Shown in pieces: positions 1 to 9,508 of a stretch of DNA of 22,539 nucleotides. The notes beneath the pieces were generated by a model, which did no database searches, was not told the origin of the DNA, and saw nothing but the letters and a program-made list of their open reading frames with translations. Source of the DNA: Thermoleophilia bacterium (GTDB taxonomy: Bacteria > Actinomycetota > Thermoleophilia > Gaiellales > Gaiellaceae). Position 1 is the stretch's first letter. Every line of letters starts with the position of its first letter. Both the position numbers and the translations under genes were made by a program. The stretch is taken from NCBI GenBank assembly GCA_025934335.1, contig JAICYG010000022.1, forward strand, positions 1-22,539, given 5' to 3'.

Positions 1-93
1 GAGCGCCCGCGGTACCACCCCGGCTACTACGGCGCGTTCGTCTTCGATCCCGACGGGCACAACGCCGAGGCCGTCTTCCACGACCGGCGCTAG
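1..93 (+). CDS. C-terminal end of a VOC-family (glyoxalase/bleomycin-resistance fold) protein, partial
   Basis: Only the last 30 codons are inside the window, open at the left edge and ending at TAG 91-93. The peptide contains GYYGAFVFDPDGHNAEAVFH. The pattern YYxxFVFDPDGHNxEAV is the last beta strand of vicinal-oxygen-chelate proteins, and the Glu in NAEAV sits where the final metal ligand of glyoxalase I-like enzymes is found. The substrate cannot be told from this fragment; the family covers lyases, dioxygenases and resistance proteins. The family call is fairly safe and the function is unknown. Confidence 0.75.
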   Translation, partial: ERPRYHPGYYGAFVFDPDGHNAEAVFHDRR

Positions 94-217
94 CCGGCGA
101 CGCGGGCGGCGACGAGCAGCAGCGACATCGCCGCGCAGCCGCATGCAGTGGCGGCGACGACGAGCGCGAGAATCCTGACCGGGATGACCATGCCCGGGAT
201 ATCGGCAGGCACCGGTC

Positions 218-223
218 TAGACT
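218..223 (+). promoter_or_regulatory. Possible -10 hexamer (TAGACT) for the acyl-CoA dehydrogenase gene
   Basis: TAGACT fits the actinobacterial TANNNT -10 consensus and ends 11 nt before ATG 235. That predicts a very short 5' leader of about 5 nt. No Shine-Dalgarno-like run precedes the ATG. No clear -35 is visible, so this rests on position and hexamer only. Confidence 0.3.
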
Positions 224-234
224 CCACCCCTGAA

Positions 235-1402
<1,168 letters not shown>

Positions 1403-1419
<17 letters not shown>

Positions 1420-1765
1420 GCCCATCGACCTACGCGCGAAGCTCGCGGCGATCGACGAGCCGTGGTCGCCGCGGATCGTCGCGCACTACAACCGCAACAA
1501 GGTTTTCGTCGCGAAGGCCCGTGGCGAGTTCGTCTGGCACTCGCACCCCGAGACGGACGACCTCTTCCTCGTCCTCGACGGCAAGCTCACGATCGACCTG
1601 CCCGACGGAGCGGTCGCGCTCGGACCGGGCGAGCTCTTCGTCGTGCCGAAGGGCGTCGAGCACCGGCCGCGGTCGGAGCGGGGGGCGTCGCTGCTCCTGA
1701 TCGAGCCGCTCGGCACGCCGAACACCGGCGACCCCGAGACGGCGGCACCCGAGATCGACGCGTAG
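1403..1765 (+). CDS. Small single-domain cupin protein
   Basis: A 120-residue protein with one conserved cupin barrel. Motif 1 is GEFVWHSHPETDDLFLVLDG, with His-x-His and an Asp where the classical motif has the metal-binding Glu. Motif 2 is GPGELFVVPKGVEHRP, with the third His. It probably binds one divalent metal; its reaction is unknown. The start is TTG at 1403, or TTG at 1412, giving a 17- or 8-nt overlap with the end of the acyl-CoA dehydrogenase, so translation is probably coupled. AAGGAG at 1381-1386 is rather far upstream to be its ribosome site. The gene converges on the iminopeptidase gene with only 9 nt between stops. Confidence 0.85.
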
Positions 1766-1774
1766 CCTCGGCGG

Positions 1775-2652
1775 TCAGTCCACCGTCTTCAGGAAGCCCT
1801 CCACCGCCTCGAGGAACGCCTCCGGCTCCTCGACGTGCGGCATGTGGCTCGACTCCTCGAAGAGCTGCCACTTCGACCCTGTGATCCGCTGGTGGATCTG
1901 CTCGACGATGTGCGGGGTCGCCTCGTCGTAGCGGCCCGAGACGAGGAGCGTCGGCACGTCGATTTCGGGCAGGCGGGCGGTGATGTCCCAGGTCTTCAGC
2001 GAGCCGATGCAGTGGAACTCGCTGGGGCCGTTCATCGTGTGGTAGACGGTCGGGTCCTCCGCCATCTGGGCGAAGCTCCGCTCGACGTAGTCCGGCCACG
2101 GCACGCGGCAGAGGTGGCGGTCGTAGAAGACGCGCACCGCCTCTTCGTACTCCGGCGTGTCGGTCGTCCCGTCGGCCTCGTGCTTCGTCAGCGTCTCCTG
2201 CACGTCGGCCGGTAGGTCCTCGCGCAGGCGGTTCGCCTCCGCCACCCAGAGCGGGATCGAGGCAGGGGAATCTGCGACCACGATCGCCTTGAGCCCCGCC
2301 GGGTGGTCGAGCGCGTGCTCCATCGCGAGCATGCCGCCCCACGACTGCCCGACGACCGCGTAGCGGCTCTCGATGCCGAGGTGACGCGTCAGGTCGACGA
2401 GCTCGTCCTTGAAGAGCTGCACCGTCCAGAAGTCGGCCGGCGCGTCAGGGCGGTGGGTCGACTTGCCGCAGCCGACCTGGTCGTAGAGGACGCAGCCGCG
2501 GCCGTAGCGCGACAGGTTCGCGATCGGCTCCGTGTAGTCGTGCGCCGCGCCGGGGCCGCCGTGGCAGATCACGACCGGCGTCGGCCCCGCCTCCAGGTCG
2601 CCGACGACGCGGTACCACGTCTCGAGCCCGTCCCTCGTCATCGTGCCCTCGC

Positions 2653-2656
<4 letters not shown>
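1775..2656 (-). CDS. pip: Proline iminopeptidase-type alpha/beta hydrolase (peptidase S33)
   Basis: A 293-residue cytoplasmic alpha/beta hydrolase expected to release an N-terminal proline or other residue from short peptides. The oxyanion motif HGGPG is at about residues 32-36, the nucleophile elbow GQSWGG has Ser105, the acid is Asp244 (GRYDEATP) and the base is His271 (SSHMPHVEEP). From memory, the tricorn-interacting factor F1 of Thermoplasma has the same length and triad numbering. The ATG overlaps the stop of the upstream ATPase gene as ATGA (4 nt), making it the last gene of the peptide-transport operon. This supports a role in processing imported peptides. Related hydrolases include amino-acid amidases, so the exact substrate is inferred. 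Confidence 0.9.
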
Positions 2657-3647
<991 letters not shown>

Positions 3648-3651
<4 letters not shown>

Positions 3652-4724
3652 GCCGTCCTCCGCTCGCGCCGGAGCTCCGGCCGCACGGCCGGGTCGAGGT
3701 GGCACGCGTCGAGGTGGCCGGGCCCAACCTTCGCGACGAGCTCGGGTCGCTCGTCGCACTTGGGGAAGCGGTAGGCGCAGCGCGGCGCGAAGCGGCAGCC
3801 CGCGGGCGGCGCGAGGAGCGACGGCGGCTGCCCCGGGATCACCGTCAGCCGCCGCCCGCGCGTTCGGCCGACGCGCGGGATCGAGCCGAGGAGGCCCCAC
3901 GTGTAGGGGTGCTGCGGGTCGCGGAAGACGGCGGCCTTCGGCCCCACCTCGACGACGCCGCCCGCGTACATCACGACCACTCGCTCCGCCAGGTCGGAGA
4001 CGACGCCCATGTCGTGCGTGATGATCAGGATCGACGAGCCGTGGTCGCGGCGCAGGCTCTTCATCAGCTCGATGATCTGCGCCTGGATCGTCACGTCGAG
4101 CGCCGTCGTCGGCTCGTCGGCGATCAGGAGCGACGGGCTGCACGAGAGCGCCATCGCGATCATCACCCGCTGGCGCATGCCGCCCGAGAACTCGTGCGGG
4201 TACTGGCCGAAGCGCCGCTCCGGGTTCGGGATCCCCACCTCGGCGAGCAGCTCGACCGCCCGCGCCTTCGCCTGCCGCCGCGACAGGTCGCGGTGGGCGC
4301 GCAGCTGCTCGACGATCTGCCAGCCGACCGTGTAGACCGGCGTCAGCGCCGTCATCGGGTCCTGGAAGATCATCGCGATCTCGCCGCCGCGCACCTGGCG
4401 CATCTCGTTCGGCGGCAGCGCCATCAGGTCGCGCCCGCGCAGCAGCACCTCGCCCTCGACGATCGCGTTCGGGTCGCGGATCAGGCGCATCACCGCCATC
4501 ATCGAGACGGTCTTGCCGGAGCCCGACTCGCCGACGATGCCGACCACGTCGTCGACGTCGACCGAGAGCGTCAGGCCGTCGACCGCACGCACGAGCCCCG
4601 CCTCCGTCCGGAAAGAGACGCGCAGGTCGCGGATCTCGAGGAGTGGCTCCGCATCCGCTCCCGGCGGCGGCAAAGCCGCCGCCTTCGCTCTTTGCTGAGC
4701 TCCGTCGAGCCTACGCTCAGACAC
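3648..4724 (-). CDS. oppD: Oligopeptide/dipeptide ABC transporter ATP-binding protein, OppD/DppD type
   Basis: A 358-residue ATPase. Walker A GESGSGKT is near residues 64-71, the signature FSGGMRQRVMIAMAL near 178, then Walker B LLIADEP and the switch His in ITHDMG. The C-terminal part has HPYTWGLLGSIP and CRFAPRCAYRFPKC with a later Cys (HLDACH). This four-Cys pattern is known to hold an iron-sulfur cluster in some peptide-transporter ATPases. GTG 4724 was chosen: it overlaps the permease stop by 8 nt, whereas ATG 4751 would overlap by 35 nt. An unusual 35-residue Ala/Pro-rich lead (RAKAAALPPPGADAEP) precedes the ABC domain and is encoded by a perfect inverted repeat (4663-4683). The gene is coupled to the F gene by a 4-nt overlap. 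Confidence 0.95.
4663..4683. repeat. Perfect 9-bp inverted repeat with AAA spacer inside the start of oppD
   Basis: GGCGGCGGC at 4663-4671 and GCCGCCGCC at 4675-4683 are exact reverse complements around a 3-nt spacer. Further short pairs lie around it: GCAAAG 4670-4675 with CTTTGC 4690-4695, and CTGAGC 4695-4700 with GCTCAG 4715-4720. Together they span the part of oppD that codes for the low-complexity N-terminal extension. It may be an in-frame palindromic insertion or simply biased GC-rich coding. Confidence 0.6.
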
Positions 4725-5685
4725 GCCGCACCCTCGGGTCGAGCCAGGCATAGATGAGGTCGACGACGGCGTTCGCGACGACGACGAAGAACGCCGCGTA
4801 GATCACCGTCGCCAGGATCACCGGCAGGTCGAGGTTCTGCAGGGAGTCGTAGGTGAGCTTGCCGACGCCGTGCAGCCCGAACACCACCTCGGTGAGGAGG
4901 GCGCCGCCGCCGACGAGCGCGCCGAAGTCGAGCCCGAACAGCGACACGAACCCGATCAGCGACGTGCGCAGCGCGTGCCGGAAGAGGACGCGCCGCTCGG
5001 TCAGCCCCTTCGCGCGGGCGGTGCGCACGTAGTCCTCCTCCTGCGCCTCGACGATCGCCGAGCGCAGCACGCGCGCGTAGATGCCGATGTAGAGGATCGA
5101 GAGCGTCAGCCACGGCAGGATCAGCGACTTGAACCAGCCGAACGGCGAGCGGGAAAACGGGATGTAGCCGAGTGGGGGGACCCAGGAGAAGACGCTCCCG
5201 TGCAGGCGGCTCTGCGTGATCAGGTTGACGACCTCGCCGAGCCAGAAGACGGGCATCGAGATGCCGACGAGGCCGACGATCATCACGAGCGTGTCGATCG
5301 GTCTCCCCCGGAAGACGCCGGCGAGCATCCCCATCGCGATCGAGGCGAGCACCCAGATGACCGCCGCGCCGAAGACGAGCGACAGCGTCACCGGCGCCGC
5401 CTGCGTCACCTGCGGGATCACCTTCGCACCGCGGTTCACGTACGAGGTCAGGTCGCGCGAGATGAAGAGCTTCTTCATCATCAGCCCGTAGCGCACGGGC
5501 AGCGGCCGGTCGAGGCCGAAGTCGTGCCGCACCGCCTGCAGCGTCGCCTGGTCGGCGTTCTTGCCGGCGATCCGCGCCGCCGGGTCGACTCCCGGCGTCG
5601 CGAAGAAGATCAGGAACGAGAGCACGCTGATCGAGAAGAGCACGAACAGCATCGAGACGAACCGGCGCGCCAGGAACCGCGCCAT
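4717..5685 (-). CDS. oppB: Peptide ABC transporter permease, OppB/DppB type
   Basis: A 322-residue inner-membrane permease. It begins MARFLARRFVSMLFVLFSISVLSFLIFFATPG, the standard first transmembrane helix of the OppB/DppB family. An extracytoplasmic stretch with the usual DFGLDRPLPVRY follows, then further hydrophobic helices. The EAA loop that contacts the ATPases is EAQEEDYVRTARAKGLTERR, from about residue 212. The ATG overlaps the stop of the C-type permease gene by one base (TGATG), and the stop overlaps the D gene by 8 nt. An upstream open frame to 6657 is a shadow of the neighbouring permease and was left out. Confidence 0.95.
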   Translation of the reverse strand: MARFLARRFVSMLFVLFSISVLSFLIFFATPGVDPAARIAGKNADQATLQAVRHDFGLDRPLPVRYGLMMKKLFISRDLTSYVNRGAKVIPQVTQAAPVTLSLVFGAAVIWVLASIAMGMLAGVFRGRPIDTLVMIVGLVGISMPVFWLGEVVNLITQSRLHGSVFSWVPPLGYIPFSRSPFGWFKSLILPWLTLSILYIGIYARVLRSAIVEAQEEDYVRTARAKGLTERRVLFRHALRTSLIGFVSLFGLDFGALVGGGALLTEVVFGLHGVGKLTYDSLQNLDLPVILATVIYAAFFVVVANAVVDLIYAWLDPRVRRV

Positions 5686-6728
5686 CAGTCGCGCCTCCGC
5701 AGCTTGGCGCGCGGGTCGAGCGCGTCGCGGACCCCGTCGCCGAGCACGTTCAGGGCGAGCACCGTCAGCGCGATCGCGATCCCCGGCGCGAGCGCGACCG
5801 CCGGCCGCGTGTAGAGCACGTCCTGGCCGTCGAGGATGATCGTGCCCCAGCTCGCCTGCGGCGGCTGCACGCCGATCGAGAGGAACGAGAGCGCCGCCTC
5901 GGTCAGCATGTCGATCGCGAGCATCAGCGGGAAGAACACGATCACCGTCGTGAGCACGTTCGGGAGCACGTCGCTCCAGATCAGCCGCCAGTTCGAGGCA
6001 CCGAGGCCGATCGCCGCCTCCACGAACTCGCGTCGGCGGAGCGAGAGCACCTCGCCGCGGATCGGCCGTGCCACGTACGGGATGTAGACGAGCCCGATGA
6101 TCGCGATCGGGAGCAGCAGGCTGCCGGACGTCAGGTGGAACGGGCCCCACGAGATGCCGCGCGCGATCAGCACCGTCGAGAGGCTGATCGCGAGCAGGTA
6201 CACCGGGAACGCCCAGACCACGTCGAGGAGCCGCGAGAGGACGCCGTCGACGATGCCGCCGAAGAAGCCGGCGACGAGGCCGACGAGGAGCGCGAGCGCC
6301 GAGGTGATCAGCGCCGCCGACGTGCCGATCAGGAGCGAGTTGCGGCCGCCGTAGAGCAGGCGGGCGGCGACGTCGCGGCCCTGCTCGTCGGCGCCGAGAA
6401 AGTAGTGGTGGAGATCCCAGGTCGGGCCGATCGGCGTCACGCCGAGGCCGAGCCCCTGCGTCGACTGCACCATCACCGGCACGCTCTTCCCGTTCACGAT
6501 CGTCGTCCCGTCGAGGTTCGACTGGAACGGGTCCGTGTGCGCGACGTGGTGCGCGTAGAGCGGCGCGCACAGGCACGCGACGACGATCAGGAGCAGCAGC
6601 AGCGCCATCGCGAGCGCGACGCGGTTCCGCGCGAGGCGGCGCGCCGCGAGCCGCCACGGCCCGATCGCGACCGCGGCGGGGCCCCCGCCCGTCTGGGCGG
6701 GAACCTCGCCGACGATCGCACCGCTCAC
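5685..6728 (-). CDS. oppC: Peptide ABC transporter permease, OppC/DppC type
   Basis: A 347-residue inner-membrane permease with a cytoplasmic N-terminal lead and a first helix near residues 37-58 (RVALAMALLLLLIVVACLCAPLY). The family phrase HYFLGADEQGRDVAARLLYGGRNSL is present, as is an EAA loop (EFVEAAIGLGASNWRLIWSDVLPN) from about residue 233. GTG 6728 is the best start: it follows the binding-protein stop by 19 nt, while the open frame up to 6812 would overlap that gene and adds a Ser-rich, unconserved stretch. The C permease precedes the B permease here; the more usual order is A-B-C-D-F. The insert between helices 1 and 2 is longish. Confidence 0.93.
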   Translation of the reverse strand: MSGAIVGEVPAQTGGGPAAVAIGPWRLAARRLARNRVALAMALLLLLIVVACLCAPLYAHHVAHTDPFQSNLDGTTIVNGKSVPVMVQSTQGLGLGVTPIGPTWDLHHYFLGADEQGRDVAARLLYGGRNSLLIGTSAALITSALALLVGLVAGFFGGIVDGVLSRLLDVVWAFPVYLLAISLSTVLIARGISWGPFHLTSGSLLLPIAIIGLVYIPYVARPIRGEVLSLRRREFVEAAIGLGASNWRLIWSDVLPNVLTTVIVFFPLMLAIDMLTEAALSFLSIGVQPPQASWGTIILDGQDVLYTRPAVALAPGIAIALTVLALNVLGDGVRDALDPRAKLRRRD

Positions 6729-6747
6729 CGAGACCCCGGGCGAGCGG

Positions 6748-8409
6748 CTACTGCACCCAGGACTGGTCGACCAGCCAGTAGAACTGCTTGCTGAAGACGA
6801 AGTTGCCGACACGCTTCGACACGAAGTCGATGTGCCTCGGCGTGAACAGGGTCGCCATCGGCGCCTGGTCGGTCACCTCGTGGTCGATCTTCGCCCAGAG
6901 CGCGTTCGCCTTCGGGAAGCTCGTCTCCTCGAGCTTCAGCGCCTGGTGCATCTGCCTGTCGATCGGCTTGTTGCAGAAGCCCGCCATGTTGATCGACGAG
7001 TCGCTGCCCGGGTGGAACGAGTCGCAGCCGAACAGCACGTTCAGGAAGTCCGATGCAGCGGGGTAGTCCTGGTACCACTGCTGCACGTTGATCTGCACCT
7101 TGTTCTTCGTGTTCTGGGCGTAGGTGAAGGCGATGTTGCCGGAGATCGTCTTCGACTTCGCCTTGAAGCCGATCTCGTTCAGGACGCTCGCCAGGTAGAC
7201 GCCGACCGCCTTCTGCACCTCGTCGTCGGGCGAGATGACGACCACCTTCGCGCCCTTCTGGCCCGACTCGGCGACGAGCTTCTTCGCCTTGGCGACGTCG
7301 GGGGCCGACCAGTGCGTGCCCGGGTTCTTCGTGTACGGGCAGTACGGCTTGTTGCCCGGGAAGCCCGGCGGCAGCACCTGGCACGACGGCACCGCCAGCT
7401 TCGGGCCGCCGAAGATCTTGACGAGCGCGTTCCGGTCGATCGCGTAGTTGACCGCCTGCCGCGCCTTCAGGTTGCTGAAGGGCGGGATGTTGACGTTCAT
7501 CGGCGCGTACCAGAACGCCGTCAGCGTCTCGACGTGCGTCTGCGGCGCGTACTTCGTGCCGAGCTCGTTCAGCCGGTCGGCCGGCGGCGCCTCGAGCGTC
7601 CAGTCGGCCTGGCCGTTCTCGATCGCCGTGATCTGCGACTCGACCGTCAGGCCGTACGACTGCGTGATCTCGTCGGGGTAGCCGGCGGGCTGCGCCGCGT
7701 GCGACCACTCGTGGAAGTAGGGATTCCGCTTCATCACGAGCTGCTTGTTCGGGTCGTACGAGGCGTAGTAGTACGGGCCGGTCGTCGGCAGCGGCTTCGT
7801 GCCGGCGTCCGTCGGCGGCGAGCTCGCCGGCACGATCGACGCGTGCGGTACCGCGAGCTTGTACTTGAACTCGGGGTCGGGCGCGGTCAGGTTGATCGTG
7901 ACCGTGTTCTTCTTCGCGTTGCCGATCACGCCGCCCGCGAGCGTGCAGGTGGCCGGCGTCTTCAGGCACTTCGAGGCGCCGACGATCCCCGAGTAGAAGC
8001 TGCCGGAGGTCGGGCTCTTCACCTTGAAGATGCGCTGGAACGAGGCGACGACGTCCTTCACCGTCAGCGGCTGCCCGTTCGAGAACTTGATCCCCTTGCG
8101 CAGCGTGAACACCCACTGCTTGCCGCCGTTTCGGATCGTGTAGCCCGACGCCAGGTCGGGGACGGTCGTGAACGCCGCGTTCCCGCCTGCCTTCGTGAAC
8201 GCGAGCAGGCCGTCGTAGCTGGCCTGGTACAGCTGCCAGTACTCCAGCGTGTAGTTGATCTGCGGGTCGAGCGTTCCGCCCGCAGCCTTCGCGAGCAGCT
8301 TCAGCGTGCCGCCGCGGTGATCGGTCGTGCGCGCGCCGGCGGCTCCCGTCACCACGATCGCGACGAGCGCGACCAGCAGCACGGCGCCGAGCGCCTTCCC
8401 ATTTCTCAC
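6748..8409 (-). CDS. oppA: Peptide ABC transporter substrate-binding protein, family 5 (OppA/DppA-like)
   Basis: A 553-residue exported binding protein that should capture peptides and deliver them to the permeases. The N-terminus is MRNGKALGAVLLVALVAIVVTGAAGARTT: a basic start, a hydrophobic core and a signal-peptidase-I-like AAGA site. There is no lipobox cysteine, which is odd for a Gram-positive-type binding protein. The mature part starts with GGTLKLLAKAAGGTLDPQINYTLEYWQLYQASYDGLL and then QWVFTLRKGIKFSNGQPLTVKDVVASFQR, diagnostic of SBP family 5. GTG 8409 is preferred over the longer frame (to 9060) because it begins the signal peptide and has AAGGAG (8418-8423 on the reverse strand) 8 nt upstream. 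It is the first gene of the operon. Nickel or other solute specificity cannot be excluded. Confidence 0.93.
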   Translation of the reverse strand: MRNGKALGAVLLVALVAIVVTGAAGARTTDHRGGTLKLLAKAAGGTLDPQINYTLEYWQLYQASYDGLLAFTKAGGNAAFTTVPDLASGYTIRNGGKQWVFTLRKGIKFSNGQPLTVKDVVASFQRIFKVKSPTSGSFYSGIVGASKCLKTPATCTLAGGVIGNAKKNTVTINLTAPDPEFKYKLAVPHASIVPASSPPTDAGTKPLPTTGPYYYASYDPNKQLVMKRNPYFHEWSHAAQPAGYPDEITQSYGLTVESQITAIENGQADWTLEAPPADRLNELGTKYAPQTHVETLTAFWYAPMNVNIPPFSNLKARQAVNYAIDRNALVKIFGGPKLAVPSCQVLPPGFPGNKPYCPYTKNPGTHWSAPDVAKAKKLVAESGQKGAKVVVISPDDEVQKAVGVYLASVLNEIGFKAKSKTISGNIAFTYAQNTKNKVQINVQQWYQDYPAASDFLNVLFGCDSFHPGSDSSINMAGFCNKPIDRQMHQALKLEETSFPKANALWAKIDHEVTDQAPMATLFTPRHIDFVSKRVGNFVFSKQFYWLVDQSWVQ

Positions 8410-8440
8410 TTCGCCCTCTCCTTCTGCCGTAGGTGACTCG

Positions 8441-8470
8441 AGCCTACGCGCGGAGTGGTTGCTCACACAA
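8441..8470 (-). promoter_or_regulatory. Likely promoter of the peptide-transport operon
   Basis: On the reverse strand, TTGTGT (8470-8465) and TAGGCT (8446-8441) are separated by 18 nt and match -35 and -10 elements. Transcription would start near 8434, leaving a leader of about 25 nt that contains the AAGGAG site for oppA. The region is shared with the divergent methyltransferase promoter. Confidence 0.5.
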
Positions 8471-8490
8471 GGGAAATTCGCGTCTCTCAC

Positions 8491-8496
8491 TACACT
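8491..8496 (+). promoter_or_regulatory. -10 hexamer TACACT for a leaderless methyltransferase mRNA
   Basis: TACACT ends exactly 6 nt before GTG 8503, so the +1 base would fall on the start codon. There is no Shine-Dalgarno sequence. The same hexamer and spacing precede the LanC-like gene at 13046. No convincing -35 is seen. Confidence 0.55.
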
Positions 8497-8502
8497 CGCT
8501 CC

Positions 8503-9231
8503 GTGACCGAGCCGGCGCGCAGCTTCGATCTCGCCGCCGAGGAGTACGAGCGGACGCGGCCGAGCTATCCCGCAGAGGTGCTCGACGAGCTGCCGCTCGG
8601 GCCCGACGCGGACGTGCTCGACCTCGGCGCCGGCACCGGGAAGCTGACGCGTGTCCTCGTCGGCCGCTACGCGCACGTCACGGCCGTCGAGCCGCTCGAC
8701 CGCATGCGCGCGATCCTCGAGCGCGTCGTGCCGGAGGCGGAGGCGCTCCCCGGGAGCGCGGAGCGGATCCCGCTCGACGACGCCTCCGTCGACGCCGTCT
8801 TCGCCGCGCAGGCCTTCCACTGGTTCGACCACGACCGGGCGCTGCCCGAGATCGCGCGCGTGCTCCGTCCGGGCGGCGTGCTCGCGCTCATCGCGAATCG
8901 ACCGGACGACTCCCGCGCCTCGCCGCTCCCGCAGGCGTTCCGGGCGTACCTCGACGAGCTGCACGCCTCGGCGGCCTTCCACGGGCAGCCGCCGTGGCGG
9001 GAGGTGATCGCACGCGGCCCGTTCGGCGAGGTGCAGGAGGCGCAGGTGCCGCACGACCACGTGCTCGACCGCGCCGGCCTCCTCGACAACGCGCGCTCGG
9101 TCAGCTGGATCGCAAGCCGCCCCGACGCCGAGCGCGAGGCGGTGCTCGCGAAGCTCGCCTCGCTGCTTCCGGAGGGGACGTACGCGCTCCCGAACCTCGC
9201 GAACGTGCTCTGGGCTCTGCTTCGGCCGTAA
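8503..9231 (+). CDS. Class I SAM-dependent methyltransferase
   Basis: A 242-residue Rossmann-fold methyltransferase. Motif I is VLDLGAGTGKLTRVL, followed by the acidic end of strand 2 in VTAVEPLDRM; then FAAQAFHWFDHDRALPEIARVLRPGGVLALI, the usual Methyltransf_11 core. It begins SFDLAAEEYERTRPSYP, the phrase typical of the AQAFHWFD subgroup found widely in Actinobacteria. The substrate is unknown; small-molecule methylation is more likely than rRNA or DNA. The frame is open from 8455, but GTG 8503 is chosen because the family homology starts there and a -10 element sits 6 nt upstream, inside the longer frame. The gene is divergent from the peptide-transport operon and has no same-strand operon partner. 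Confidence 0.9.
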   Translation: MTEPARSFDLAAEEYERTRPSYPAEVLDELPLGPDADVLDLGAGTGKLTRVLVGRYAHVTAVEPLDRMRAILERVVPEAEALPGSAERIPLDDASVDAVFAAQAFHWFDHDRALPEIARVLRPGGVLALIANRPDDSRASPLPQAFRAYLDELHASAAFHGQPPWREVIARGPFGEVQEAQVPHDHVLDRAGLLDNARSVSWIASRPDAEREAVLAKLASLLPEGTYALPNLANVLWALLRP

Positions 9232-9508
9232 GGCTCGTCACGGGCCGCGCGGCCGCCTAGCCGGGGTGGGGGTCGGGACCGTCCGTTCGAGTGATGTGGG
9301 GCTCGAATCGGCCACTAACCTCGAGAAGAGCGACAGCAATGTCACGAAATCGCTGTTCGCGCTCTGCAAGCAACAAGAGGTCTTGAAGGGGAGAGGTTCC
9401 GAGGCGGCGAGACGTGCAGGGCGGCCTGAAGGGCTGCCCTCGGCGTCTCGCTGTGGGCCCCTCCCTGGCACAGCGGCCAACCGGGTCTAAACGAGGGGAG
9501 AGGTCGAG
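9232..9508 (+). promoter_or_regulatory. 277-nt leader region with two extended stem-loops before the secreted repeat protein
   Basis: No gene is seen here. The first fold pairs GAGCG 9328-9332 with CGCTC 9360-9364 and CAGC 9334-9337 with GCTG 9352-9355. The second is stronger: CGAGACG 9408-9414 with CGTCTCG 9444-9450, then an internal loop, AGGGC 9418-9422 with GCCCT 9436-9440, and GGCC 9423-9426 with GGCT 9432-9435, closing a 5-nt loop. A purine-rich ribosome site, GGGGAGAGG (9495-9503), precedes ATG 9509. No clear -10/-35 pair was found, so the transcription start is unknown. The region does not match the core of any riboswitch family I can recall. Confidence 0.4.

Noticed and set aside
6832..8436. 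534-codon forward open frame opposite the peptide-binding protein
   Set aside because: Arg/Leu/Val-rich shadow with no domain or ribosome site; the reverse strand carries clear SBP family 5 homology.
9243..9254. GGCCGCGCGGCC palindrome after the methyltransferase as a terminator
   Set aside because: As a hairpin it gives only a 4-bp stem with a GCGC loop and no T tract, too weak to call.
9260..9508. c-di-AMP (ydaO-type) riboswitch, prompted by CACTAACCTCG at 9313-9323 resembling the 3' part of that motif
   Set aside because: The other conserved blocks (the GGGGGACCC-like and GGGGTGAATC-like segments) are missing or misplaced. Only a short chance-level similarity remains.
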